A stretch of DNA of 47,023 nucleotides, taken from contig KV419426.1 in assembly GCA_001630475.1 (NCBI GenBank), forward strand, positions 146,798 to 193,820, read 5' to 3'. A program made the translations under genes and the position numbers. Origin of the DNA: Sistotremastrum niveocremeum HHB9708. Lineage: Eukaryota; Basidiomycota; Agaricomycetes; Sistotremastrales; Sistotremastraceae. Numbering within the stretch: position 1 is the first letter of the stretch; the number at the start of each line of letters is the position of its first letter. The notes under the pieces were generated by a model. That model ran no database searches. It saw only the letters and a program-made list of their open reading frames with translations, and had not been told where the DNA came from. Shown piece by piece: positions 1 to 12,659 of this stretch.

Positions 1-2870
1 ACCACGCTTTCAGGCCAACGCATCATGATATCATCCGAAGATATAAGACACTTCCACCTGAGATATTCTGATTTGACGGTACTCTTGCTATCTGTGATAA
101 TAAAACATTGAAGAGTTTGACTCTGAGGCATGAGGCTGGGACGCGGTTGAGTGCTCGATGTCTACGGAGATAACGGAATCGCAACGGAAACGTTGTCCAG
201 GTGTCCTGCACTCGTCGAGGCAAGCGTCGAGGCCTTATCGTTGATGATGTCCGCCACTCCGCTTCAAGGGTATTCGATATCCTTTGTTCAGCATGACATC
301 GGACGATGATTCATTTCGAGACCTGAGGTCATCAAACCTCCGCTTTCACTGGCATGCCACCGTCGTTTCTTCCGTACGCCGTGCGTCGTGACTTGTCGAG
401 AGATCCACTGGTAGCGATGCGGCTCCTCCTGTAATTCCACGCTCTTGCTGATCCTGCTGATCCAGGTTTGAGACCTCGAAATTGGAATCAAGCTGGCTGA
501 CATTGACTGGGTATTTGTCCCTGTCATTCCTGGGTCCCTAGCCTTCAGCGGATCCCAGTATTTCTGGCGCCGACGTATTGGGAACGTCACCCATAATTTA
601 CGGTGGGTGTCATTGCCTCATACTCCTACTTCACTCGGCTTCCAACTCATCTGATGGTCCAGCACCCTTCTCTGACTCCACCCACCGAACCTTTTCCTCG
701 CGAGGCACCTCCTTGTGCCTTCAAACCCGACTGCCGCATTTATTTTCCACGAATCTTGTTTGGCTGTTCTGTTGGTGTGGAAAGTGGAGACCTTTCCCAA
801 ATTCTCCGTGCAACGTGGGCTTGGGGAAAGTGCTGAAGTCAGCGGCTTCTTGAGTTCACCAGTATCCACCTCTGCCCAGTTCAGCTTTAGGTTCGTTTCT
901 CTTGTGCAATGGTCAGCTTCTCTCCTAACTTGTGTGTCTCAACAGGTGCTACCCATCGACCAACTTCACAATGTCGTCGGGGAATCTTGTTGGTCTCGGA
1001 CAAAAAGCGCGCGGATCGACGAACTCGGATGGCCACATAAACCCACCTTAAAAACTGCAATACTGCTTAAGCTTCCGATTGTCAGTATAGAATATGTATT
1101 CTTTGGTCAGTCTCCGTTTCCACGAACGTGAACATAATCCTAATTCTCGGACTACTAAGTCCCGTCCAGTTGCTAGATCCCGCGACGATAATTCGGCTAC
1201 TGAAGCCCGTTTGTTGCTTCCTAGACCGTATAACTCCTTCAGATGCTCCGATCAGTGCAAAGGATCGCTCATCCGAAGGAAAGCGCCAGCTTGACGAAGA
1301 GCGAGTGTGATGTTCGTTGAGATAACAAGTCACATCACGAGATAATGAGGCGTGGGATGCAAGTAGAGCCGCTGTGAGTATCTTATCATCTCGACCGATA
1401 CTGTATATTGAATTGATTGAAGGACCGCTCGAGGGAGATTAAGATCCATGCCATACGTACGCGCAACTCAGAAATACACGGTGGCACCATTGCATCATGA
1501 TGTCCTTGCTGCAAACTTCCGCGACATGCATCCTTCAGCCGTTGCTTGAGGGTGAAGCCTCCGATCTTGCTTCGGAGATATTATCTCCTGGCGGATCACT
1601 CCGGATGCAAGTCATCGCGCCACTCCTGGAGAACGGGGAGGTACCAAACCAGCGGTTTGAGTACGCTCGTGTACCTGGTGTGTTCTGATATATACTTCCA
1701 CGTGATCCTCCACTCACTGTACCTTCAGACCGTTCGGCTGTGTCCTCATTTATGGCCTCTCATCGACTACCCGACGAAATACCTTATCGCATGAGCATGT
1801 TGAAATGTGGCTTTGCCTCATTCATGCAACTCATTCTTGACACCGGTTATCCGAGGTCTTCGTCGCCTCCTTTATCCAGGCTATCCCTGCATCCGGATTC
1901 CACGGAGGAAATCTGAGAACAAGGTGCACTTTTCAATGGTTGAAGACTGCGGACATGTCATTCATATTCAAATGGGCTGAAAGTTGTCGGGTCAAAATAT
2001 TGCCAATGCTCAGTTCAAGATAGACTAATGCGCTTGAACTAATCGGAGCGAGCAGGCCCTAATTCGGGTAAATCAAGCAAAAAATGCTCTCCTGAGTTCC
2101 CATGAATATAGCCGAAACCTAGATATTCACGCGATACCTCTCTTCATCGTGCCGTGAGCCTGTACTCGCCCTAAGACCGCATCTTATCCTCAGTCTCCTT
2201 ACCTGTATGTCATATAAGTCTTACTTCTTTATCTGCGATACTTAATTTGAGTCCTAGGAGAGCTGTAGGGCGATGAAAAGAGGTCTGGAAGAAAGCCGTA
2301 CCTGGTGCCTTCGATTTCTACGGTTCTTGACGAATTGTCTTGTATGTCCTTGGAATTTGGTTGGGTTTGGTCTGCGATATTTACGGTCTTCAAGTGTAGC
2401 TGCAAAATAACGAACCGAATGGTTGTTAGAAGATGAGGTTATATCAACTCGGGCCTTGAAGAACGTTCTGTCAAGCAACCAAGTCAACGACGATCATCAG
2501 AGCTGTGCCGCAACCGAATATCCTCGCCGCAGTTCGGATTGCCCGCTACATCCATGCATTTAATGAAAGCTGCGAGCTAATGGCACGCATGCATCCCCGA
2601 AACTAGATGTGTCTGGTCCTCGACCTGACTTCTCAACTCAACACTTTAGCAGATTTTGTGACGGTGATTGAACGGCGATCGACCTAAACGAGCACAAAAG
2701 TTGCAGGCGGTCGACGCCGAGCACTCACATCAAGAGAGTAGAACAATTGCGATGCAAAGTAATGCCTCAAGCGAAAATTATTGGGGTCAACGGTCCAAAG
2801 GCGATGTGCCCGAGTAGCCCGTGCCGCCTCGGCATGACGAAAAACAGCCACAAACATACATGGTCATGTG
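1..2870 (+). repeat. Left arm of a large inverted duplication
   Basis: By eye, bases 1-1800 match the reverse complement of about 20340-22095, and about 1780-2865 match the reverse complement of about 12660-13870. The match is divergent, with many substitutions and small indels, but stays collinear over the whole length, so it is an old duplication. The arm runs off the left edge of the window, so its true start is unknown. No complete gene is left in it. Two short segments keep a common reading frame with the right arm (see the pseudogene entries). No terminal inverted repeat or target duplication was seen, so a transposon origin is not shown. Confidence 0.8.
720..1039 (+). pseudogene. Decayed coding segment in the left repeat arm
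   Basis: Two stretches read as protein in the same frames in both repeat arms. At 720-749 the frame gives FKPDCRIYFP, and the right arm gives FEPDCHIYLP. At 950-1039 it gives a peptide containing SSGNLV and QKARGSTNSDG, and the right arm gives the same two motifs. Within the second stretch many differences are third-position and silent (for example aca/act, tcg/tcc, aat/aac, gcg/gca, cgc/cgt, gat/gac), which suggests earlier purifying selection. I do not recognise the family. Splice sites and a full-length frame could not be assembled, so I treat it as a gene relic. Confidence 0.35.
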
Positions 2871-3778
2871 AGCACGTTTGCCCGAAACCAGGGAAACTAT
2901 CGGAAAAGGAAACTCCGAGCCGCTGATTCGTCTCGGCGGCACCGCAGTCAGATGCTTCAAGTCCTCAAATATTTTGCAGCTATACTCATCGTTTTTCTTC
3001 GCAGACTTCAGACTTTGTTGAGACTATTTGATTTTTCACGGCTGAATTTGTCTCAAATCCGGCGGCTGGTAAAGATTAGAAGTGAGTATCCTAAGATCAT
3101 TTTGGGTTCGGCCTTGTTTAGATTATGATACATAGTCATCAGTTGAAGACGGCTTGAAGTTCTATTCATCTCTGTGTACGGACGTCTGACGCGTCGAGAT
3201 CCCTCATACGGCGACACGAGCAAGGCCGAGAATCACGGCCAGACACTTTAGTCAGTTCAAGATAGCTATCAATATTCTTTCTCTGACGTTCTCTGAAGCC
3301 CTCTTCTGAAATGAACGGCCTTGGTATCCTTGTCTTCCGGCAACTGGGACACCGTGATGCAAGAAACTCTTCCGATGAACCCAGGGACATAGTGTCATCT
3401 TCGCCGAGGGTCGAATTTGGCGCTTGGCCGTGAGTTATCTAAAGCCCATTCCATGAATCAGCCTGTGCTTTAGCTAATGTTATACTGGGATGCTTTGGAA
3501 TTCAATCGACACGTTGCAGCCTAGAGGCATGCAATCAGACGCCAGGAATTTGACCCTACGCCTTCTCGTCTATTGCTAGTCGATCGAGTAGTCTCATAAC
3601 CTACACCTTCCTATGCCGTGAGATCAAAGCGACAGCCCAAGTCTTGGAATCAATGAACCAACTGACTGCGTCACTTTCTTATACTTTCTAATACGGCTTC
3701 TACATCTTCTGTGAATGCCGTCGGCCCCCGCGACTACCAATATATCATTTGATTTCCTTAATATCTCTTTGATACACC
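2871..3778. other. Intergenic, no gene recognised
   Basis: This stretch lies between the end of the left repeat arm and the first possible start of the next gene. Only short ORFs without recognisable motifs are present. I see no repeat, RNA gene or clear promoter element. Confidence 0.5.
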
Positions 3779-4243
3779 ATGACCTCGGAAGACAACGCTG
3801 GAAGCAGCGCATCACTTCGAGTGTCAGGTGCGCATAGGGGCAATGACTCGGACGCGTTGGCTGAGAATTTCCTTTTCAGGCCGATTTTCGGACGGAATCA
3901 AATTAGAGTTTCGGAGGTCCCCGGCGACCCCCGACGATCGAAGTCCTCGTATCTTATCACGGCTACTAGCCTAGCCTGCTCACTGTCGGACGCGACGACG
4001 ACGCAAGTCACGCAGAGTGAGTCTAAACATTCGGGTATGGACTTTGTTGCTCGTCTTTCCGCTGTAAGAGATCATCTCTCTGCTAATCAAACGCCGTTCT
4101 TTCGGGCAACGAAGACTGGATGCCATTTCCCTCTTGACCAAATCGGACCAAAATTATCTCTGTATCTGTCGTTGTTCGAATCCCAATTCGGGGTTTTATT
4201 TTTGAATATAGCGGGCTTTCAAATTCATCCTCGAACCACATAA
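3779..4243 (+). other. Uncertain upstream ORF
   Basis: A 154-codon frame opens with an ATG in good context (ACC just before it). It could be an upstream exon set of the 4315-5930 gene, a separate small gene or chance. Candidate donors in it (for example GTGAGT at 4018) do not join in frame to the acceptor at 4389. The protein shows no motif I recognise. The exon structure of the downstream gene works without it, so it is listed only as a possible alternative 5' end. Confidence 0.25.
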
Positions 4244-4254
4244 ATCCCCTCGCT

Positions 4255-4312
4255 CGGAGTCCCCTGCGTCACTCTACCCCCACCCCACCCCACCCCTCAC
4301 TCGCTCTCTCGT
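4255..4312 (+). promoter_or_regulatory. Pyrimidine-rich tract before the ATG
   Basis: A strongly C/T-rich stretch, including an ACCCC-type repeat at about 4276-4297, ends just before the proposed ATG at 4315. CT-rich tracts commonly mark the transcription start region of highly expressed fungal genes. Here this is inference from composition and position only. Confidence 0.35.
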
Positions 4313-4314
4313 CT

Positions 4315-5930
4315 ATGCCAACCGCGGCGATGTCAATAGTGCGCCCGATTTCCTGACTCGTTTCGTTCGCTCGTGCTGATGTTATTTAGGACTTCGCTTC
4401 AACTCCCTCTCTGACGCCCACGTCCACGTCCACACCCCTCTCCTCCCCACCATCAAGATCAACCGTCCTAGAAAATGTCACAAATCTGGCTTTCAGCCGA
4501 CTGTGCTCAGACAGTGGCACAGAAGAAGAATTTGCCGCTACAATTAACAAGTAGGTCTAGCTCTGTTGCTCTCTATTGCTCTCTTCCATTTCTGACCTCA
4601 TGTATCAACTAGCGTCGTTACAACATCCGCCACTTCAACGAACACCTTGGAGGATATTCGTGCCTCTCTATCGGCTATCACCTCAGAGCTGGCGAAATGC
4701 CGCCGGGCGCTCGGCCCAAATCACGTGGGGAGAAGACTCGTCGTTGAGCGAGCACTCGGCACAGTTTTTGATCACCTATACCAACTGGAGCTCCCCTTGG
4801 ACCAAGAATTGGATCTCCTCATTTCGACCACCAAGTCATTGCTGCAGAGCTGCCGTGTGAGCGGTGCATTGCCGGCCCAATCATTCTCATGGCTATTCCG
4901 AAACATCGTTTTCTTCATGGGAGTCGTCCGGCCCTACAGGCAGTCCCATGGCCTTATGTCGCAGGTTCTGAATCGCCTCTTGTCACGGCGATGGAAAGAC
5001 ATCGATAATGTTTTCGATGACTTTCTCTACAACATCTCCTCATCCTATGTCGAGGAGCTTGAGGGAGCTTTGAGTGGGGTGGTCTCCAGCTTAGAAAGCA
5101 GAGGTATTCCTCGCGAAGCCCTGGGTTGTGGTTGCCGGAGATGCAACTCGGAGGCGGAAGCAATTGCTTACGATTTTGTGAGTACTTTTCCTTTCCTTTC
5201 ATTGTTCGACTATTAAAGTTGACTCGATCTCATGTAGGGCACGCAAGAAGAGAAAGACGATCAGGTACGTGATGAAAGTGTACATGTGGCTGCAAGTGTT
5301 AACACAGTCATTGTCCAGCGCGAGCGACTGGCAGAGATCCTCGCTGGTCGAACTGCTTTTTTCGCAGTACTGGATCGTTTATCGCCGCAGCGTTCCACGG
5401 ACATCTCCCAGCAACTGCTCAAATGCCCTTCGCTCACTCGGCGCGGTCAGCTCCTCCGTCTCCATCACGAAAGGTCATCGCAACAATTAGATGCTCTCAT
5501 TTCCCAACGCGTAACGGTCACGTCAGCGCCTCAACCTTCTCCTCCCTCCCTCCCCCTCCCTACTACTCAAAAGTCGGATGCAGCAGTCCAAACCATCACT
5601 ATTCGCGAATTTGTTGTCCCTCTCCCATTACCTCTACCCAATCCTCAGCCAACACGCAATGGGTCACTGAAGCGAGCACTCGATCCAGACGCACCGCAAG
5701 GAGGTCCAGCGCGCGGGAGTGGCATGCCAGAAGGTCATACGGTGGAAGCGAAAAGGCAAAGACGGGAGGCAAAGGAGGAGTCTTTGAGTGTTGGTGGGTC
5801 CGGCCATTCTTTGGTTCAAACCGTCTCTCACGAAGAAGAAGGCGACAATGATCAAGACAACGACAATGATTCGATGGGTGGTACAGGCCAGCCCGACCTC
5901 AGCTGTTCGCGGTCCCGCCGGCGGTGTTGA
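4315..5930 (+). CDS. Unrecognised nuclear-type protein (5 exons)
   Basis: I do not recognise this gene. The model joins 4315-4338, 4390-4550, 4613-5177, 5238-5264 and 5319-5930 and gives 462 residues in one frame. Introns are 51-62 nt with GT-AG ends. Residues 9-32 are Ser/Thr/Pro-rich. Residues about 60-330 look mostly helical, with a small Cys cluster (CGCRRC at 234-239). Residues about 328-372 are proline-rich. A basic AKRQRR cluster (about 403-408) could be a nuclear localisation signal and is followed by an acidic D/E/N-rich tail (about 430-445). There is no homeodomain, zinc finger or enzyme motif that I can see. The first exon is tiny and least certain; the true start could lie upstream at 3779. 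A nuclear role is inference from composition only. Confidence 0.62.
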
Positions 5931-8900
5931 TGAGGGACCGTTCAAGGTTGCGGAAGAGGCCCCTGATTCCAGTTCAATGTTCCATTCATCATCTCTACGT
6001 ATTCTCCCTTCCGTTCTCTGAAAACTATACATCCTTTCACTCTGCAGATAGATTGTGTCATTCCTTTGTAGCTTATCCAATATTTTGTGACAGCCGTAAA
6101 TTGTTTTGTACCGGACACGATTGTAGTATTCGCATGAATCATATTCCATCTTACACAACACTCGGAAATGGTGTTTGACAGTAGGTCAAGTGCCGAAAAG
6201 AATGTACAGGAATAATGAGAGCGGGGAGTACTGACCACGTAGAAGGACGATGTAAACGTCATGATTAGCCTCGTACATCTGCGGAGGCTAATTGAATCAT
6301 TTCAATCGGGTTCTTTTGAGTCGAAGTCACCGCCGAAAGCTTTCTTTCAGATCGAACAGAGAACTTTCCAACCGAGTCGATGCGCTGCAGAGAAAGTCAG
6401 AAATGAGAATAACAGGAGTGGTGAAGGCAACACGTACACAACATACGAAGGGAGTATTCCACGGCATGCTTTTGCTCCTCTTCTTATAACTGCTATTGAT
6501 CCTGAGTCTCGTCATCTTCATCTTTCGCCGCTTGATGCATCACAGGATGAGAATCTTGCTTGTCGGCGTTTGAAGGAAATGGCACGGATCTCGATGAGGA
6601 CGATCTTGAGCTCAACATGTGAGAAGCGAGGAATGAGTGAGCGAAGCGCAAGTTGAAGTTGGTCCTCCAGGAATTTTGGTGCAAGACCAGGGCATCGTTG
6701 GCGTCTGGTCGCAGCCAGCCTCGAACGAAGTCAACATGGGCATGACTACGGAACAGAACCAAACAGACCGTAACATCGAAAAGAGTGTTCTCGTCCATAT
6801 TCAGCCTTGAGAAGCCTATTGGCGAGTTTCGGACGCGAGCCAGGACTGCGGTCGGTACGGACAGGTGCTATAAATGAAAAGCATGGCCTATCACACGGAA
6901 CACGGCTTGAGTGAGTGAGGGCATATTGTAGGGAACTGCGGACTCACCTAGAGATCTTGCGGTCTCCTAGGCATTTTGAACGGGGTTTGTTGCGGAGGCG
7001 GCTGAGAGTGGCCCAGACTTCTTCGACTAAGCTCTCATGTAGATCTTGTACAGCAGCACCGTGAAGATACGACGCTTATCGAGTCGTGCTGCGCAGCATG
7101 GATCACCAGATCAGCATGTTACGGCAGAACAAAATACAATCAACTCACAAATGCTCTGATGCATGATCATGTCGTGTGTAACGGAATCGTCATGGCGTCG
7201 TCTCAATGGAGGCTATTCTCGCCTGAAGATCTCAGACGATCTTCGAAATATTACGGTCGCTCGATAGGGGTCTCCCTAAGTGAGAGAAATGAAGGAGATG
7301 TCGAGGAGAGATAATTCTAGCGCGGCATTCTTCGATCACCTAACTGTTCGGATGAGATCAGCCAAAGAGAGTTGAGGGCCTCAACGATGGTAGAGGACGC
7401 ACAGACAAATGCCACGCTCACTATGCCAACGGAACCCCCTTTTGAGCCTTTGTATGCTTCGCGACGTAGAAGGCCTGCGAGTTGAAGGACAGCGATGGAT
7501 TCCCGAGAGAAGCTGATACTACGACGCTTTCTGATGTGAAGTGATCAGATGGGATACATGAATTCAGCAGGCGATGACGAACCGAAGCCACCATTTTTGT
7601 CTTCCAGTTTGAGGACATGAATTACACGATCAAGCGAAGTAGACTAGGGGATGGACTCAGTCAGGCCATTTCAATCGAAGAGCCTTGAGTGAGACCTACC
7701 TTAGGGAAGAAAGCAGGACTTTGTTGGTGATTGTCACGAGTTGTGATGATTGATGGTGCGATTCGCCGACATGGGAAAAGCAGGTACACCGGATTCCCTT
7801 AGAAGTGAGGTTCCAACTTGACCTAAGAAGACTGGGGTGAGATCACGGAATAGGTTCGCAGATTGAGCTTTACACGACTGGATCAGCTGGACAGATGACC
7901 GACGGCGCCGATATCAGCATCGTGACTCGCAGGAGAAATAAATCTATATCTTTGGTCTTGTCAACGCTTTATTTGGGACAATTCCGAAGAACATGCCTGG
8001 TGGCTCGGGACATCTGGTGTTTGCAGAAGGTCATCTAGGTCATCGATCATCGTTGAGGACGACGAGCAACTTGGGTCGGACTTTGAAACCATCGACGCAT
8101 CCTCAGGCTATAACATCCTATCCTACTCCTGGATATTTCTCCTAAGTTACGAGGACTCTACAAATGTATCGCGAATCGAACTCCAGGCCATCAAGACCGG
8201 TTGAAATGACGGAGCCGACATGCAATATTATCGCAAAGAAGGCAGACACGCGACACATCGAATAAAATACAAAAGTCTCCTGTGTCCTACGCATCGTTGG
8301 TCATGCCTCGTCGAAGAGACGAACGAAGGTCCCGAGTCATCGGTGCTGGCGGAGCAGCCCTAATATGTGTCTGTTGTAATGTCGTTGGTGTGTCTTCCTT
8401 TCACTACCTTCGACCTCCAACCAAGGCTCATGATCGCTCCGTCTTCAGCTCAATCAACGATTTGAGATTGGGGTCAGCGATACCGGGGCACTCTCTGGAA
8501 ACGTTCTGCACCCAGGATCGACCGAGAACATTGTTATTTTTTGCTTTTCGCCACACTGGCAGAGAAGGTTATCAATGTCACCTTTGCGCTCGTTGCATGT
8601 CTCAACAACGACTTCATGCCCACGACTCCCGAGGGTCTTCGAAATGCAGGGCCCCAAATATATATTCTACTCTTTTGGAATCGGTGAAATGAGTGCAGTA
8701 TGTCCCAGGTTATCGTCTTCATATCCGGACTGAAGTTCTCCCCGTCTCATCAGAATCTCTACGAAGAAACTCAACTATGCATCGCTTGCATGGACACGTT
8801 CTTTTGGGAATCATTCCTCCATCTGGAGCATTCATCTACGGAAGGCATCAAGTAATCAAGCTGTAGACCTTTCTCCTCTGCCAGAGCAGCCTCTCACGAG

Positions 8901-9114
8901 CGTTGTCATGAACATTCCAGGCCACAAAGAGTGTACCATCAAAAGCTCCGAAACTACGCGGGAGTGGCTCTTCCCCGATGCAGACGATTGCGACGGATGA
9001 AGCACGTTGTCAGACGCGGCTTAGGTGTCAAAAATGAGGCTCTGATTCGGTATATTCTATAATCTCTCACCTACTCCCTGTTCTGACGAAACGGCGTTAG
9101 ATGTCTCTATGTCA
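5931..9114. other. 3.2 kb gene-free stretch
   Basis: The longest frames here (about 60-136 codons) show no motif, no consistent splice structure and often overlap on both strands. I could not align it to the repeat arms or to the F-box duplication by eye. It may hold decayed sequence, but nothing specific can be supported. Confidence 0.5.
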
Positions 9115-12100
9115 CTATGGATCAATAAGATTGAGACCTTTCAACCCAGTCTTTTCGGAGTATGAGCTCAGCTTTATGCACGAAAGTACGTCCCTGAGAT
9201 ACGGTTTTTGTCTCTGCATACGTTCTCAACTTCTCTGCAAGTCCGATCGTAGTCGTCATGTCGCTAGCGTCAGGCGATGACGCAGAATGTGATTTCGACA
9301 TGCCTCTTAAGACTTCCATCATTCTCTCGAATTTTATCAAGAGAGCTCCTGAGTCTCGATAAAAGCTCGACGTCGCGCTTTGTCGATGACTTTACTGATA
9401 CCCTTTAAGGTGCTACCCTGTTTCCTTTCTCATTGCGTGCTCGCTCAAATTCCTACCATGTAGCGCTGCTTTCCTTACCGAAAACCCGAGCTCTTCGTAT
9501 GCACTCCATCGTCAAGTGCAGGCATATCGTTTGAATAACGCATTTTACTTTTTAGACCGGCATTCTCGAAGTACGTACGTCTTAAATTATTTGATCGATA
9601 TAATTGATCGGGTCGAAATCATCCTGACAACAACTCAAAAGGTCCGAAGTGACTGCGATTCGAGATTCCAATCCTCTGGGACGCAATATGGTGCTCTCAT
9701 GCCTACCGTGCACTCGACCTGGCCGGACGGACTGCATATATGGATCAAGTCATGTCTAATACCTCATCAGCTTGGTTACAATAGGGTAACACTTCCCGAT
9801 CTTTTTGGCTGCTGGTTGCTGGTTATTATTTCTCCTTTTGAGAGGTCGACCTACCCCCCATAATAGAGTCTATATGCTCCTGCCGATTGAACGACGAACA
9901 TATAGCATAGAAGCGCCTCTCTGATGCATTTTACTATCTGGTCGTGTTTCTTTTACAATACTAGTAATCTAGCATGCCACGATGAAGCACTGCAGTCAAT
10001 TCTAGTACAGTTTGGATCTCTGGGAAGGAGGATGGTCCGAGTGACCGACGGCGCGTTGAGCTGCATCCATCACGTCGCCGTCCCAGTTGGTTCAGCCAGG
10101 CCATTGCGACGACCTGAATCCTCAAAAGAGCTCTGGCTCACCGAGAGTGATAAGCGGTGCTCCCTTTCCCAGCTGTGAGGCCTCAGGCCGATCAGCAAGG
10201 CGCACTCGTGCTCAAGCTCGTAGGCAAAACCCAGCGTTCCGCGTTTTTCCTACATGCTGAGGTTTTCGTTCATCCAGGCATTCAAGACTTTTGTTGTGGA
10301 CTTGTAAATTGGACCGAGATCCTCCTTCGTCGCGTTCGCCATTTCGAGAAAACTTAATTCTTACACCCGTCGACCCTCATGGACGTCAGCAGTCAGCTTA
10401 GTCGAGAGGAGCTGTCAGCTCAAGAACAGTCGCTTCAAATATCAATGGCGGAGCTTATGAATGTCCTGGAGAGGACCTTGAACGACGCGTAGGTTCTTTC
10501 TTTAGCCTGCTTTGCTTCGTACAATGCAAACTGACTCAAAATCCCGACTCTTACAGTCGCCAGGTTGAAAACGGATCGCGCACCATACATGCTCCTAGCT
10601 TGAGTGAGATGTCTATACACTTAAAGTCAGCATCTTCAACTCTAAACCGAATATCAAACTTGCATATACCTATCGGCCGCCTTCCCGATGACGTTGTGGC
10701 CGAGATTTTGCTGGCCACAGTCTCAGCAATCATGGGTGATGGACCCCTTATCGATCCTTGTCGCTGGGACCATTTAATGCATGTGTACGTCTATCTTCTT
10801 CATTCGTCCCGACTCGCAACGTTTATACCCACTCGTAGGTGTTCCCGCTGGACAACAATAATACGCGCGGATCCTCGTTTCTGGAGGTCAATCAATTTCG
10901 CCTGGAACCAAGCCACGATAGCGCGCTATCTCTCCCTATGCAAAGACAGCCTCCTTTCTTTGCAGTTGCCCCCATCCACCGATTGTCTCCTTGACCGCAA
11001 AAATCTTCTCTTCCAAAGCATAGGGCGTGCAAAAGATATAAAAATTGTCGCTTCTGACTGCCAATCTGGTGAATGCCGACACACCAAGCCGTCGTCTATG
11101 CTCTTTCCTGTCGACTCTTTGACCACAAACATGCTTGGGATGACAGATGCCGCATTCTCTGGCATACGCTGTCCGGCAGAGCTATTGACAGCCTCGATGC
11201 CACAGTTATTGAGACTTTCCGTGCATTGTGCACATTCCACTGCTCCAACACATTCTCTCCCCTCACTACAGCATCTATCCTCGTTAGCGAGCCTCGAGCT
11301 TTACGACTGCAGGCTAGAGGAGAAGTGGAATCTCATATTCCCCCCTTCTCTTCGTCATTTTTGCCTTGCATATCCTGCATATCAATTCCCAGGACAATAT
11401 CCTTATGTCACCATTGCTGACGTTCTCTGCTTGATAACTCATTGTCCCAATCTCAACTCCCTCGATATTGCTAGAGCATCCATCACCCATGCACCACACG
11501 CCCTTCAACAGAAAGGTCTTACATCAGCCCATCAGCTTCGGAGGCTTGTTATGTCAGACATGTCATCTGAACCGGGCATTCTCTTTAGTTTCATACATGC
11601 ACCCTTGTTATCTCAGGTCCATCACACCATCGCATTCAACTACCGAATGCCTGCTTTACCCGCTTACCTATCCGATTGCATGGGTGAAGCGTCACGTGCA
11701 GCAATTGAGTTTCACTTCAGTCACATTACTTATAAATATTCAGGGACTCGAACCACCGGAGAGATCGCCTTTGAGCACGTTCTGAGTCTCGTTTGCGAAC
11801 CGAAATTGCGCAAGCCTGACTACTACCGTAACGTCAAGACGGACTGGACCCATGTTATCAATCAAACCATATCTCAATCTGCCCAGCTTCAATATCTGAC
11901 TATTGAACTGGACCACTGGCACATCATGGGTCTTCGATGGAATACTCTTCTCGCAAACCTGAAAAGTCTAGTTTCGCTCGATCTTCACGGTGTTATCGGG
12001 GAGGACTTCTTCACAACCTTCTCATCATCATCCAACCTCTGTCCCAGCTTATCGTTTCTTTGCATTCGGACTTCGGACCACATGAGAACAGAAACGGTGA

Positions 12101-12540
12101 GCATCAGGTCTTATCCTGATACTCAGATTGCACGTGACTTTAACGGTGATCAGGATTGGGGCCCGTTGAACCCGACAAACCTTTGGCAACAGAGTCGATC
12201 AGAGTTAGCGGAGTGTCTTGATAAACGAAAGCTTCAAGGCCACGGACTGCAAACCTTGGTCATCAGTGATCGATGGCTCATCGGATGGCATCTTGGTCAT
12301 CTACGTAGTTGCGTTGAACGAATTGAAAGCACCAAGGGCCGGGTCGTTGATGCTGATGTGTTTCTGGTGGCTGACGAGGTATGAAAAGTAAGCCTTGAAT
12401 GAGCGGTATAGGACGTGAGGTGTCCGTTGTATGTAAGTAGGCTTTGCTTCGATAGGAGCTGTTGTTCGTCAGGCCCGCAGCAGGGTTGACGGAAGCGATT
12501 CACCGACCGAGTTTTGTAGCATACCATTTCGCTGTACTGC
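9115..12540 (+). repeat. Direct segmental duplication, copy 1
   Basis: This block and 15990-19360 are collinear and in the same orientation. Similarity is visible well outside the genes: about 9121-9240 matches about 15996-16120, about 10030-10170 matches about 16870-17015, and the downstream segment near 12508-12530 matches that near 19328-19350 (both end in AGTTTTGTAGCAT). The unit is about 3.4 kb with an offset of about 6.85 kb, and it contains one full F-box gene plus about 1.2 kb of upstream sequence. Boundaries are approximate. Confidence 0.82.
10379..12384 (+). CDS. F-box/LRR-type protein, paralogue 1
   Basis: Probable substrate-receptor subunit of an SCF ubiquitin ligase. The model joins 10379-10488, 10557-10784, 10839-12096 and 12154-12384 (608 residues). 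A short helical N-terminus is followed by an F-box-like domain at about residues 75-128 with the typical fungal pattern IPIGRLPDDVVAEILL, then DPCRWDHLMHVCSRW and ADPRFW. The remaining roughly 480 residues are leucine-rich with irregular LRR-like units (LRLSVH, LASLELYDC, LNSLDIA, LVSLDLHG), the usual presumed target-binding part. The start is supported because the second copy has the same 110-nt first exon and the same phase. Introns 2 and 3 (54 and 57 nt) are multiples of three without stops, so unspliced transcripts would stay in frame. The target is unknown. Confidence 0.85.
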
Positions 12541-12659
12541 CAGTAGACGAGACTACAACAGAGCTCTCGCCGTCTCTTTTTATCAATTTATGGTACATTA
12601 AATTATTGAAAGTGCGATTGAATACACAGCGACAAGGGAACCCTTTAAATCCCTCATAT

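Noticed and set aside
4315-5930. Mating-type homeodomain gene
   Set aside because: There is no homeodomain helix-3 signature (WFxNxR), and the neighbours do not match a mating locus.
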